Part shown: piece after piece, positions 1 to 12,934 of the stretch
How positions within the stretch are numbered: the first letter of the stretch is position 1
Layout: every line of letters begins with the position of its first letter
Notes under the pieces: generated by a model
What the model saw: the letters and a program-made list of their open reading frames with translations, nothing else
The model's database searches: none
What the model was told of the DNA's origin: nothing
Position numbers and translations under genes: made by a program
NCBI RefSeq assembly: GCF_963678635.1
Contig: NC_087071.1
Coordinates: 25,183,821 to 25,247,820 of the forward strand
Origin: Symsagittifera roscoffensis
Lineage: Eukaryota > Xenacoelomorpha > Acoela > Convolutidae
Length of the DNA stretch: 64,000 bases
Reading direction: 5' to 3'

Positions 1-1502
1 GTTAGGAAAAAAGTGTAAGTTTTTAAGCAATATTTTGGAGCTTTGAAACTTTGAAATATAACAAGTTGTTTCATAGAATAATTCCGTTCATGTAAGTGTG
101 GAAATTGTCAAACAAGCTAGTCAAGTTATATAAATGGCAGAATCGCTAGCAAAAAAGGGTGTTTTTTAAGCTAGCCATTGGAGCTTTGAAACTTTGAAAT
201 ATAACAAATTATTTCATAGAATAATTCTGTTCATGAAAATGTTGAATTTGTTAAGCAAGCTAGTCAAACTCTGAATCTTAAATAGTTCAAGTTATCTCTT
301 TCATACGCGGAATCCGTTCGGAAAAAAAATGGAATTTTAGGCAAGCTATTCGAGCTTTGAAATTTTGATTTCTTTCAAGTTTCTTCAAAAACGAAAATGG
401 TTTGCGAAAAAGCTGAGATTTTTCCGCAATAAATTCGAGCTACGAAACTTTGAAAATTCCAAGTTATAAAAATGACAGAATCGGTTATCGAAAAAGTGTA
501 ATTTTTTGAGCTAGCTGTTTTAGCTTTGAAACTATGAAAAATAACACATTTTTTAATAGAAGGAATCGGTCCGCAAAAAGGCTGAATTTTGTAAGGTAGC
601 TGTTCAAGCTTCTAAACTTTGAGTTTTTTCAATTAACCTGATAGACGGAATCGTTTTGCGAGAAGTTTGAATTTCTCAAGCAAGCTAGTTAAGCTCTGAA
701 TCTCAATTAGTTCAAGTTATCTCATACGCGGAATGGATTCGCAAAAAGAATGCAGTATTTAAGCAAGCTATTCGAGCTCTGAAAGTTTGATTTCTTTCAA
801 GTTTCTCCAAACACGAAAATGGTCTGCAAAAGTGTTGAAAATGACATTGTAATTTTCTGAGCTAGCTATTGGAGCTTTGAAACTTTGAATTTTAACCAGT
901 TACTTTTTAGCATAATTCCGTTCGTGAAAGTTTTGAATATTTCAAGAAAGCTAGTCTAGCTCTCAATCTTCAAAAGTTCAAGTTATCTCATACGCGGGAT
1001 CGGTTCGCAAAAGAATGAAGTTCTTAAGCATTCTATTCGAGCTTTGAAAATTTGAATTCTTTCAAGTTTTTTCAAAGAAGAAAACGTTTTGCCAAAAAGC
1101 TGAGATTTTTCAGCAACCAATTTGGGCTAGGAATTTTCGAAATATTTCAAGTTATATAATTGACAGAATTAGTTAGCAAAAAAGTGTAAGTTTTTGAGCT
1201 AGCTTTTGGAGCTTTGAAACTTTGAAATGTAACAAGTTATTTCATAGAAGGAAACCGTTCGTGGAAGCGTTGATTTTTTCAAGCAAGCTAGTCAAGCCCT
1301 GGATCTTAAATAGTTCAAGTTATCTCATACGCGGAACCGGTTCGCAAACAGAATTGAGTTTTCAAGCAAGATATTATTTGAGCTTTGAAAGTTTGAATTC
1401 TTTCAATTTTCTTCAAAGACGAATACGGTTTGCGAAAAAGCTGAGATTTTTCAGCTATCAAAATGAGCTACAAAACTTTGAAATATTTCAATTTTAATAA
1501 AT

Positions 1503-2516
1503 GACAGAATTGGTTAGAAAAAAAGTGTAAGTTTTTAAGCAACATTTTGGAGCTTTGAAACTTTGAAATATAACAAGTTATTTCATAGAAGGACTCCGTT
1601 CGTGAAAGGGTTGACTTTTTCAAGCAAGCTAGTCAAGCCCTGGATCTTAAATAGTTCAAGTTAACTTATACGCGGAATCGGTTCGCAAAAAGAATGGAGT
1701 TTTTAAGCAAACTATTCGAGCTTTGAAAGTTTAAATTCTTTCAATTTCCTCCAAAGACGAATACGGTTTGCGAAAAAGCTGAGATTTTTCAGCTATCAAA
1801 ATGAGCTACAAAACTTTGAAACATTTCAATTTTAATAAATGACAGAATTGGTTAGAAAAAAAGTGTAAGTTTTTAAGCAACATTTTGGAGCTTTGAAACT
1901 TTGAAATATAACAAGTTATTTCATAGAAGGACTCCGTTCGTGAAAGGGTTGACTTTTTCAAGCAAGCTAGTCAAGCCCTGGATCTTAAATAGTTCAAGTT
2001 AACTTATACGCGGAATCGGTTCGCAAAAAGAATGGAGTTTTTAAGCAAACTATTCGAGCTTTGAAAGTTTAAATTCTTTCAATTTCCTCCAAAGACGAAT
2101 ACGGTTTGCGAAAAAGCTGAGATTTTTCAGCTATCAAAATGAGCTACAAAACTTTGAAATATTTCAATTTGAATAAATGACAGAATTGGTTAGAAAAAAA
2201 GTGTAAGTTTTTAAGCAACATTTTGGAGCTTTGAAACTTTGAAATATAACAAGTTATTTCATAGAAGGACTCCGTTCGTGAAAGGGTTGACTTTTTCAAG
2301 CAAGCTAGTCAAGCCCTGGATCTTAAATAGTTCAAGTTAACTTATACGTGGAATCGGTTCGCAAAAAGAATGGAGTTTTTAAGCAAACTATTTGAGCTTT
2401 GAAAGTTTAAATTCTTTCAATTTCCTCCAAAGACGAATACGGTTTGCGAAAAAGCTGAGATGTTTCAGCTATCAATTTGAGCTACGAACTTTTGAAATAA
2501 TTCAACTTATGTAAAT
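1503..2516 (+). repeat. Three near-identical 338-bp higher-order units
   Basis: Units begin at 1503, 1841 and 2179, each 338 bp long, and differ by only a few bases. They are far more alike than neighbouring 338-bp units, so this is a recent local amplification. Each unit contains four ~84-bp sub-monomers. Confidence 0.9.
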
Positions 2517-2765
2517 GACAGAATCGGTTAACAAAAATTGTAATTTTTTAAGCTCGCTTTTGGAGCTTTGAAACCTTGGTATATAACAAGTTATTTCATA
2601 GAAGGAATCGGTTAGTGAAAGGGTTGAAATTTTTACGCAACCTTTTTGAGCTATGAGTTTTTGAAGTATTAAATGTAATTTCATTTACCGAACGAATTGT
2701 GAATTTTTCAAGTTTTGTTACTAGGCTAATCAAGCTTTGAGTCTGAAAAAGATCAAGTTTTTTCC

Positions 2766-5362
2766 GAAGAGAAATGGGTTTTGCGAAAAGAATGAAGCTT
2801 TTAAGCAAGCTATTCGAGTTTTGAAAAATTGATTTTTTAAAATTCAATTCATAGACAAAATCGGTTTGCAAAAACAGTGAATTTTTTAAGCGAGCTAATC
2901 AAGCTTTGAGTCTGAAATATTTCAATTATCTCATATGCGGATTAGGTTTGCAAACAGAATGAAATTTTCATGAAAGCTAATCGAGCTTTGAAATAATTCA
3001 AGTATCTTTTTAGACACACCCGGTTTGTGAAAAAGCTGATATTTTTTAGCAATCCTTTCGAGCTACGAAACTTTGAAGTGTTTCAAGTAAACTCATTGAC
3101 GGAATCGGTTCGCAAAAAGACTAAATTTTATTAGCACACTTTTCGAGATTCGAAACCATGAAATAGATCAAATTATTTCATAGACAGAATCAGTTAGCAA
3201 AAAAATCTAACTTTTTCAGCTAGCGGTTAGCAAAAGAATGAATTTTGAAACAAGCTATTGGAATTTTGAAACTTTGAAGTATTTCAAGTTAATTCAAAGA
3301 TAGAATCGGTTCGATAAAAGTAAATTTTTAACCACGCTGCTTTTCGAGCTTTGAACTATTGAATTATTTCAAATTATCTCAAAAAGAGTATCGGTTAGCA
3401 AATTTGAAGTTTTAAGCAAGCTATGGAAATTTTGGAACTTTGAAACACTTCAGGTTGTTTCATAGAAGGAATCGGATTGTAAAAAGGTTCAGAATTGAAG
3501 GCATTCTTTTCGAATTATAAAACTTTGAAGTATATCACATAATTTCATATACGGAAGGGATTGCGAAAATTTGAAGCTTCTTACAGCAAGCTAATCATGC
3601 TTTGAAACTAAAAAAATACAAGTTTTTTCCGAAGCGGAATGGGTTTTGCGAAAAGAATGAAGCTTTTAAGCAAGCTATTCGAGTTTTGAAAAATTGATTT
3701 TTTAAAATTCATTTCATAGACGAAATCGGTTTGCAAAAACAGTGAATTTTTTAAGCGAGCTAATCAAGCTTTGAGTCTGAATTATTTCAATTATCTCATA
3801 TGCGGATTAGGTTTGCAAAAAGAATGAAATTTTCATGAAAGCTAATCGAGCTTTGAAATAATTCAAGTATCTTTTTAGACACACCCGGTTTGTGAAAAAG
3901 CTGATATTTTTTAGCAATCCTTTCGAGCTACGAAACTTTGAAGTGTTTCAAGTAAACTCATTGACGGAATCGGTTCGCAAAAAGACTAAATTTTATTAGC
4001 ACACTTTTCGAGATTCGAAACCATGAAATAGATCAAATTATTTCATAGACAGAATCAGTTAGCAAAAAAATCTAACTTTTTCAGCTAGCGGTTAGCAAAA
4101 GAATGAATTTTGAAACAAGCTATTGGAATTTTGAAACTTTGAAGTATTTCAAGTTAATTCAAAGATAGAATCGGTTCGATAAAAGTAAATTTTTAACCAC
4201 GCTGCTTTTCGAGCTTTGAACTCTTGAATTATTTCAAATTATCTCAAAAATAGTATCGGTTAGCAAATTTGAAGTTTTAAGCAAGCTATGGAAACTTTGG
4301 AACTTTGAGACACTTCAGGTTGTTTCATAGAAGGAATCGGATTGTAAAAAGGTTCAGAATTGAAGGCATTCTTTTCGAATTATAAAACTTTGAGGTATAT
4401 CACATAATTTCATATACGGAAGGGATTGCGAAAATTTAAAGCTTCTTACAGCAAGCTAATCATGCTTTGAAACTAAAAAAATACAAGTTTTTTCCGAAGC
4501 GGAATGGGTTTTGCGAAAAGAATGAAGCTTTTAAGCAAGCTATTCGAGTTTTGAAAAATTGATTTTTTAAAATTCATTTCATAGACGAAATCGGTTTGCA
4601 AAAACAGTGAATTTTTTAAGCGAGCTAATCAAGCTTTGAGTCTGAAATATTTCAATTATCTCATATGCGGATTAGGTTTGCAAAAAGAATGAAATTTTCA
4701 TGAAAGCTAATCGAGCTTTGAAATAATTCAAGTATCTTTTTAGACACACGCGGTTTGTGAAAAAGCTGATATTTTTTAGCAATCCTTTCGAGCTACGAAA
4801 CTTTGAAGTGTTTCAAGTAAACTCATTGACGGAATCGGTTCGCAAAAAGACTAAATTTTATTAGCACACTTTTCGAGATTCGAAACCATGAAATAGATCA
4901 AATTATTTCATAGACAGAATCAGTTAGCAAAAAAATCTAACTTTTTCAGCTAGCGGTTAGCAAAAGAATGAATTTTGAAACAAGCTATTGGAATTTTGAA
5001 ACTTTGAAGTATTTCAAGTTAATTCAAAGATAGAATCGGTTCGATAAAAGTAAATTTTTAACCACGCTGCTTTTCGAGCTTTGAACTCTTGAATTATTTC
5101 AAATTATCTCAAAAATAGTATCGGTTAGCAAATTTGAAGTTTTAAGCAAGCTATGGAAACTTTGGAACTTTGAGACACTTCAGGTTGTTTCATAGAAGGA
5201 ATCGGATTGTAAAAAGGTTCAGAATTGAAGGCATTCTTTTCGAATTATAAAACTTTGAAGTATATCACATAATTTCATATACGGAAGGGATTGCGAAAAT
5301 TTGAAGCTTCTTACAGCAAGCTAATCATGCTTTGAAACTAAAAAAAAATACAAGTTTTTTCC
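2766..5362 (+). repeat. Three copies of an 865-bp higher-order unit
   Basis: The landmark GAAGCGGAATGGG (GAAGAGAAATGGG in the first copy) recurs at 2766, 3631, 4496 and 5363, spacing 865, 865 and 867 bp. Each unit holds about ten sub-monomers of types not seen in the 338-bp units, such as a block with AACCACGCTGC. Copies two and three are almost identical. The same unit occurs inverted around 27700-28660. Confidence 0.9.
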
Positions 5363-8300
5363 GAAGCGGAATGGGTTTTGCGAAAAGAATGAAGCTTTTA
5401 AGCAAGCTACTTGAGCTCTGAAAATTTGATTTCTTTCAAGTTTCTTCAAAGACAAAAACGGTTTGCGAATAAGCTGAGATTTTTCAGCAATCAATTCGAG
5501 CCTCGAAACTTTGAAAAATTCCACGTTATATAAATGACAGAATCAGTTAGCAAAAAAGTGTACTTTTTAAGCTAGCTATTGGAGCTTTGAAACTTTGAAA
5601 TATATCAAGTTTTTACATAGAAAAATTCCGTTCATGTTAGTGTGGAATTTTTCAAACAAGCTAGTCAAGTTATATAAATGACAGAATCGGTTAGGAAAAA
5701 ACAGTATTTTTTTTGAGCTAGCTATTGGAGCTTTGAAACTTTGAAATATATCAAGTTATTTCATCGAATATTTCCGTTCGTGAAAGTGTTGAATTTTTCA
5801 AGCAAGCTAAACAAGCTCTGAACCTTAAAAAGTTCAAGTTATCTCATACACGGAATGGGTTTGCAAAAGGAATGGAATTTTTAGGCAAGCTATTTGAGCT
5901 TTGACAGTTTGATTTCTTTCAAATTTCTTCAAACATGAAAACGGTTTGCGAAAAAGCTGAGATTTTTCGGCAAACAATTCGAGCCTCGAAACTTTGAAAC
6001 TTTCCAAGTTATATAAATGACAGAATCGGTTAGCAAAATAATGTAGCTTTTTAAGCTAGCTTTTGGAGCTTTGAAACTTTGAAATTTGACAAGTAATTCC
6101 ATAGAATAATTCCGTTCGTGAAAATGTTGAATTTTTCAAGCAAGCTAATCAAGCTCTGAATCCTAAATAGTTCAGGTTATCTCTTACGCTGAATCGTTCG
6201 CAAAAAGAATGGAGTTTTTAAGCAAGCTATTCGAGCTTTGAAAGTTTGAATACTTTCAATTTTCTTTAAAGACGAATACGGTTTGCAAAAAAGTTGAGTT
6301 TTTTCAGCAATCAGTTCGGGCTACGAAACTTTGAAAAATTCCAAGTTATTTAATTGACAGAATTGGTTAGCAAAAAAGTGTAAATTTTTAAGCTAGTTTT
6401 TGGAGCTTTGAAACTTTGAAATATAACAAGTTTTTTTATAGAATAATTCCGTTCATGTTAGTCATGTTAGTGCGGAATTTTTCAAACAAGCTAGTCAAGT
6501 TATTTAAATGACAGAATCGGTTAGCAAAAAACATTAATTTTTTGAGCTAGCTATTTGAGCTTTGAAACTTTGAAATATATCAAGTTATTTCATCAAATAT
6601 TTCCGTTCGTGAAAGTGTTGAATTTTTGAAGCAAGCTAAACAAGCTCTGAATCTTAAAAAGTTCAAGTTATCTCATACGCGGAATGGGTTCGCAAAAATA
6701 ATGGAATTTTTAGGCAAGCTATTTGAGCTTTGAGAGTTTGATTTCTTTCAAGTTTCTTCAAACATGAAAACGGTTTGCGAAAAAGCTGAGATTTTTCGGC
6801 AAACAATTCGAGCCTCGAAACTTTGAAACTTTCCAAGTTATATAAATGACAGAATCGGTTAGCAAAAAAGTGTAGCTTTTTAAGCTAGCTTTTGGAGCTT
6901 TGAAACTTTGAAATTTGACAACTAATTTCATAGAATAATTCCGTTCGTGTTATCTCAACCGCGGAATTGGTTCGCAAACAGAATGAAGTTTTTAAGCAAG
7001 CTATTCGATCTTTGAAAGTTTGAATACTTTCAATTTTCTTCAAAGACGAATACGGTTTGCAAAAAAGTTGAGAACTTTCAGCAATCAGTTCGCCTTACGA
7101 AACTTTGAAAAAATCCAAGTTTTATAAATGACAGAGTCGGTTAGCAAAAATGTGTGATTTTTTAAGCTAGCTTTTGAAGCTTTGGAACTTTGAAATTAAA
7201 AAAGCTCTTTCATAGAATAATTTCGTTCGTGAAAGTGTTGAATCTTTCAAGCAAGCTAGTGAAGCTCTGAATCTTAAATAGTTCAAGTTATCTCAACCAA
7301 GGAATCGGTTCGCAAAAAGAATGGAGTATTTAAGGAAGCTATTCGAGCTCTAAAAGTTTGATTTCTTTCAAGTTTCTTCAAAAAGCAAAACTTCTTCTTC
7401 AAACCATTTTTAAGCTAGTTTTTGGAGCTTTAAAACTTTGAATTATAACAAGTTATTTCATAGAATAATTCCGTTTGTGAAAGTGTTGAGTTTTTCAAGC
7501 AAGCTAGTCAAGCTTTGAATCTAAAATAGTTCAAGTTATCTCATAAGCGGAATCGGTTCGCAAAAAGAATGGAAATATTATGCAAAATGTTCGAGCTTTG
7601 AAAGTTTGAAATTTTCAATTTTCTTCAAAAACAATACGATTAGCGAAAAAATATAGATTTTTCAGCAACCAGTTCGGGCTACGCTTTGAAAAATTCCAAG
7701 TTTTTGAATTGACAGAATCGGTTAGCAAAAACGTGTAATTTTTAAGCTAGCTATTGGAGCTTTGAAACTTTGAAATATAACAAGTTATTTCATAGAATAA
7801 TTCCGTTCAAGAAAGTGGTGAACTTGTCAAGCAAGCGAGTCAAGCTCTGAATCTTACATATTTCAAGCTATCTATCTCAAACGCGGAATCGGTTTGCAAA
7901 AAAATGGAGTTTTTTAGGCAAGTTATTCGAGCTTCGAAAGTTTGAATTCTTTCAAATGTTTTCAAAGACGGTTAAGATTTGCGAAAAAGCGGAGATTTTT
8001 CGGCAATCAATTCGAGCCTCGAAACATTGAAAAACTCCACGTTATATAAATGACAGAATCGGTTAGTAAAAAGTGTAATTTTTTAAGCTGGCTATTGGAG
8101 TTTTGAAACTTTGAAATAAAACAATTTATTTCACAAACTAATTCCGTTCATGTAAGTGTGGAATTTGTCAAACAAGCTAGTCAAGTTATATAGATGACAT
8201 AATCACAAGCAAAAGGTGTAATTTTTTAAGCTAGCTATTGGAGCTTTAAAACTTCGAAATACAACAAGTTATTTCATGGAATAATTCTTATTGTGAAAGT

Positions 8301-9773
8301 GTTAAACTTTTCAAGCAAGCTAGTCAAGCTCTGAATCTTAAATAGTTAAAGTTATCTCATACGCAGAATGGGTTCGCAAAAAGAGTTCAGTATTAAGCAA
8401 ACTGTTCGAGCTTTAAAAATTTGATTTCTTGTAAATTTCTTCGAAGACAATACGGTTAGCGGAAAAAATTGAGATTTTTCAGCAATCTTTTCGGGCTACG
8501 AACCTTTGAAAAATTCCATTTTATTTATTTGACAGAATCGGTTAGCAAAAATGTGTAATTATTTAAGCTAGCTTTTGGAGCTTTGAAACTTTGAATTATA
8601 GCAAGTTATTTCATAGAATAATTCCGTTCGTGAAAGTGTTGATTTTGTCAAGCAAGCTAGTGAAGCCGTGGATCTTAAATAGTTCAAGTTACCTCATACG
8701 CTGAATCGATTCACAAAAAGAATGCATTTTTTCAGCATGCTATTTAAGCTTTGAAAGTTTGAATACTTTCAATTTTCTTCAAAGACGAATACGGTTTGCA
8801 AAAAAGCTGAGATTTTGCAGCAGTCAGTTCGGGCTACGAAACTTTGAGAAAATCCAAGTTATATAAATAACGGAATCGGTTAGCAAAAATGTGTGATTGT
8901 TTAGGCTAGCTTTTGGTGCTTTGGAACTTTGAAATATAACGAGTTATTTCATAAAAAAACTCCGTTCGTGAAAGTGTTGAGATTTTCAAGCAAGCTAGTC
9001 AAGCGCTGAAACCTTAATAGTTCAAGTTATCTCATACGCGGAATCGGTTCGCAAAAAGAATGGAGTGTTTAAGCAAGCTATTCGAGCTCTGAAAGTTTAA
9101 TTTCTTTCAAGCTTCCTCAAAGACAATATGTTTAGCAAAAAAACAGAGATTTTTCAGCAATCAATTCGGGCTACGAAACTTTGAAAAATTCCAAGTTATT
9201 GAATTGACAGAATCGGTTAGCAAAAAAGTGTAATTATTAAGCTAGCTTTTGGAGCTTTGAAACTTTGAAATATAACAAGTTCTTTCATAGATTACTTCCG
9301 TTCGTGAAAGTGTTGAACTTGTCAAACAAGCTAGTCTAGCTCTGAATCTTAACTAGTTCATGTTATGTCATACGTGCAATGGGTTCGCAGAAAGAATGGA
9401 GTATTTAAGCAAGCTATTTGAGTTCTGAAAATTTGATTTCTTTCAAGTTTCTCCAAAGATGAAAACCGTCTGCGAAAAAGCTGAAATTTTTCAGCAATCA
9501 ATTCGGGCTACGAAACTTTGAAAAATTGCAATTTATTGAATTGACAGAATCGGTTAGCAAAAAAGGGTAATTTTTTAAGCTAGCTATCGAAGCTTTGAAA
9601 CTTTCAATTATAACAGGTTATTTCATAGAACACTTCTGTTCATGAAAATGTTGAATTTGTCGAGCAAGCTAGTCAAGCTCTGAATCTTAAATAGTTCAAA
9701 TTATCTCATAAGCGGAATCGGTTCGCAAAAACAATGGAGTATTTAAGCAAACTATTTGAGTTCTGAAAGTTTG

Positions 9774-12700
9774 AATTTCTTTCAAGTTTTTTCAAAGATG
9801 AAAACTGTTTGCGAAAAAGCTGAGATTTTTCGGCAATCGATTCGAGCCTCGAAATTTTGAAATAATATAAGTTATTTAAATGACATAATCGGCTAGCAAA
9901 AAAGCATAATTTTTAAGCTAGCATTTGAAGCTTTGAAATGTTGAAATGTAACAAGTTATTTCGTAGAACTTTTCCGTTTGTGAAAATGTTGAATTTTTTC
10001 GAGCAAGCTAGTCAAGCTCTGAATCCTAAATACTTCAAGTTAACTATCTCAAACGCGGAATCAGTTCTCAAAAAAATGGAGTTTATAGGCAAATTATTCG
10101 ATCTTTGCAAGTTTGAATTCTTTCAATTGTTTTAAAAGACGATTACGATTCGCGAAAAAGCTGACATTTTCAAGCAATCAGTTTGAGCTACGAATTTTTG
10201 GAAATATCCAAGTTATATAACTGACAGAGTCAGTTAGCAAAAAAGTGTAACGTTTTAAGCTAGCTTTTTGAGCTTTGGAACTTTGAAATATAAAAAGATA
10301 TTTCATCGAATAATTCCGTTCGTGAAAGTGTTGAGTTTGTCAAGCAAGCTAATCAAGCTCTGAATCTTAAATAGTTTAAGTTATCTCATACGCGGAATGG
10401 GTTTGCGAAAAGAATGGAGTATTTAAGCAAGCCATTCAGGATCTGAAAGTCATTGTTTTAAGCAATCAGTTCGAGCTACGAATTTTTGAAAACATCCAAG
10501 TTATATAAATGACAGAGTCAGTTAGCAAAAAAGTGTAATGTTTTAAGCTAGCTTTTTGAGCTTTGGAACTTTGAAATATAAAAAGTTATTTCATAGAAAA
10601 CTTCCGTTCATGAAAATGTTGAAATTGTCAAGCAAGCTAGTTAAGCTCTGAATCTTAAATAGTTCAATTTATCTCATATGCGGAATGGGTTCGCAAAAAG
10701 AATTGAGCATTTAAGAAAGCTATTTGAGCACTAAAAGTTTGATTTCTTTCAAGTTTCTTCAAAGTTGAAAACGGTTTGCGAAAAAGTTGAGGTTTTTCGG
10801 CAATCAATTCGAGCCTCAAAAATTTGAAATATTCCACGTTATATAAATGACAGAATCAAATAGCAAAAAAGTGTAGTTTTTTAAGCTAGCTACTGGAGCT
10901 TTGAAACTTTGAAAAACAACAAGTTATATCATAGAATAATTCCGTTCATGAAAGTGTTGAATTTGTCAAGCAAGCTAGTCAAGCTCTGAATCTTAAATAG
11001 TTCAGGTTATCTCTCTCATACGCGGAATCGGTTCGGAAAAGGAATGGAGTTTTAGGCAGCTATTGGAGCTTTGAAAGTTTGAATTCTTTCAATTTTCTTC
11101 AAAGACGAATACGGTTTACGAAGACGGTTTAGAGTTTTCGGCAACCAATTCGAGCTTCGAAACTTTGAAACTTTCCAAGTTATATATATGACAGAATCGG
11201 TTAGCAAAAAAAGGTAATTTTTTAAGCTAGCTATTGGAGCTTTGAAACTTTGAAAAATAACAAGTTATTTCAAAGAAAATTTCCGTTCCTGAAACTGTTG
11301 AATTTGTCAATCAAGCTAGTCAAGCTCTGAATCTTAAATAGTTCATTTTATCTCATACTTGGAATGGGTTTGCAAAAAAAAATTGAGCATTTAAGAAGGC
11401 TATTCAAGCTCTGAAAGTTTGATTTCTTTCAAGTTTTTTCAAAGATGAAAACTGTTTGCGAAAAAGCTGAGATTTTTCGGCAATCGATTCGAGCCTCGAA
11501 ATTTTGAAATAATATAAGTTATATAAATGACAGAATCGGCTAGCAAAAAAGCATAATTTTTAAGCTAGCATTTGAAGCTTTGAAATGTTGAAATGTAACA
11601 AGTTATTTCGTAGAACTTTTCCGTTTGTGAAAATGTTGAATTTTTTCGAGCAAGCTAGTCAAGCTCTGAATCCTAAATACTTCAAGTTAACTATCTCAAA
11701 CGCGGAATCAGTTCTCAAAAAAATGGAGTTTATAGGCAAATTATTCGATCTTTGCAAGTTTGAATTCTTTCAATTGTTTTAAAAGACGATTACGATTCGC
11801 GAAAAAGCTGACATTTTCAAGCAATCAGTTTGAGCTACGAATTTTTGGAAATATCCAAGTTATATAACTGACAGAGTCAGTTAGCAAAAAAGTGTAACGT
11901 TTTAAGCTAGCTTTTTGAGCTTTGGAACTTTGAAATATAAAAAGATATTTCATCGAATAATTCCGTTCGTGAAAGTGTTGAGTTTGTCAAGCAAGCTAAT
12001 CAAGCTCTGAATCTTAAATAGTTTAAGTTATCTCATACGCGGAATGGGTTTGCGAAAAGAATGGAGTATTTAAGCAAGCCATTCAGGATCTGAAAGTCAT
12101 TGTTTTAAGCAATCAGTTCGAGCTACGAATTTTTGAAAACATCCAAGTTATATAAATGACAGAGTCAGTTAGCAAAAAAGTGTAATGTTTTAAGCTAGCT
12201 TTTTGAGCTTTGGAACTTTGAAATATAAAAAGTTATTTCATAGAAAACTTCCGTTCATGAAAATGTTGAAATTGTCAAGCAAGCTAGTTAAGCTCTGAAT
12301 CTTAAATAGTTCAATTTATCTCATATGCGGAATGGGTTCGCAAAAAGAATTGAGCATTTAAGAAAGCTATTTGAGCACTAAAAGTTTGATTTCTTTCAAG
12401 TTTCTTCAAAGTTGAAAACGGTTTGCGAAAAAGTTGAGGTTTTTCGGCAATCAATTCGAGCCTCAAAAATTTGAAATATTCCACGTTATATAAATGACAG
12501 AATCAAATAGCAAAAAAGTGTAGTTTTTTAAGCTAGCTACTGGAGCTTTGAAACTTTGAAAAACAACAAGTTATATCATAGAATAATTCCGTTCATGAAA
12601 GTGTTGAATTTGTCAAGCAAGCTAGTCAAGCTCTGAATCTTAAATAGTTCAGGTTATCTCTCTCATACGCGGAATCGGTTCGGAAAAGGAATGGAGTTTT

Positions 12701-12934
12701 AGGCAAGCTATTGGAGCTTTGAAAGTTTGAATTCTTTCAATTTTCTTCAAAGACGAATACGGTTTACGAAAACGGTTTAGATTTTTCGGCAACCAATTCG
12801 AGCTTCGAAACTTTGAAACTTTCCAAGTTATATATATGACAGAATCGGTTAGCAAAAAAAGGTAATTTTTTAAGCTAGCTATTGGAGCTTTGAAACTTTG
12901 AAAAATAACAAGTTATTTCAAAGAAAATTTCCGT
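9774..12934 (+). repeat. 1,647-bp offset tandem duplication inside the satellite
   Basis: Sequence from about 9774 to 11286 is repeated at about 11421 to 12934 with an offset of 1,647 bp and very few differences; an identical 65-codon chance frame appears in both copies. This is about five 338-bp units duplicated together. Boundaries are approximate because flanking units are themselves similar. Confidence 0.85.

Noticed and set aside
9938-10135. 65-codon open frame repeated identically at 11585-11782
   Set aside because: It lies wholly in satellite sequence, and the identity is explained by the 1,647-bp duplication. The frame is not kept in other monomers.
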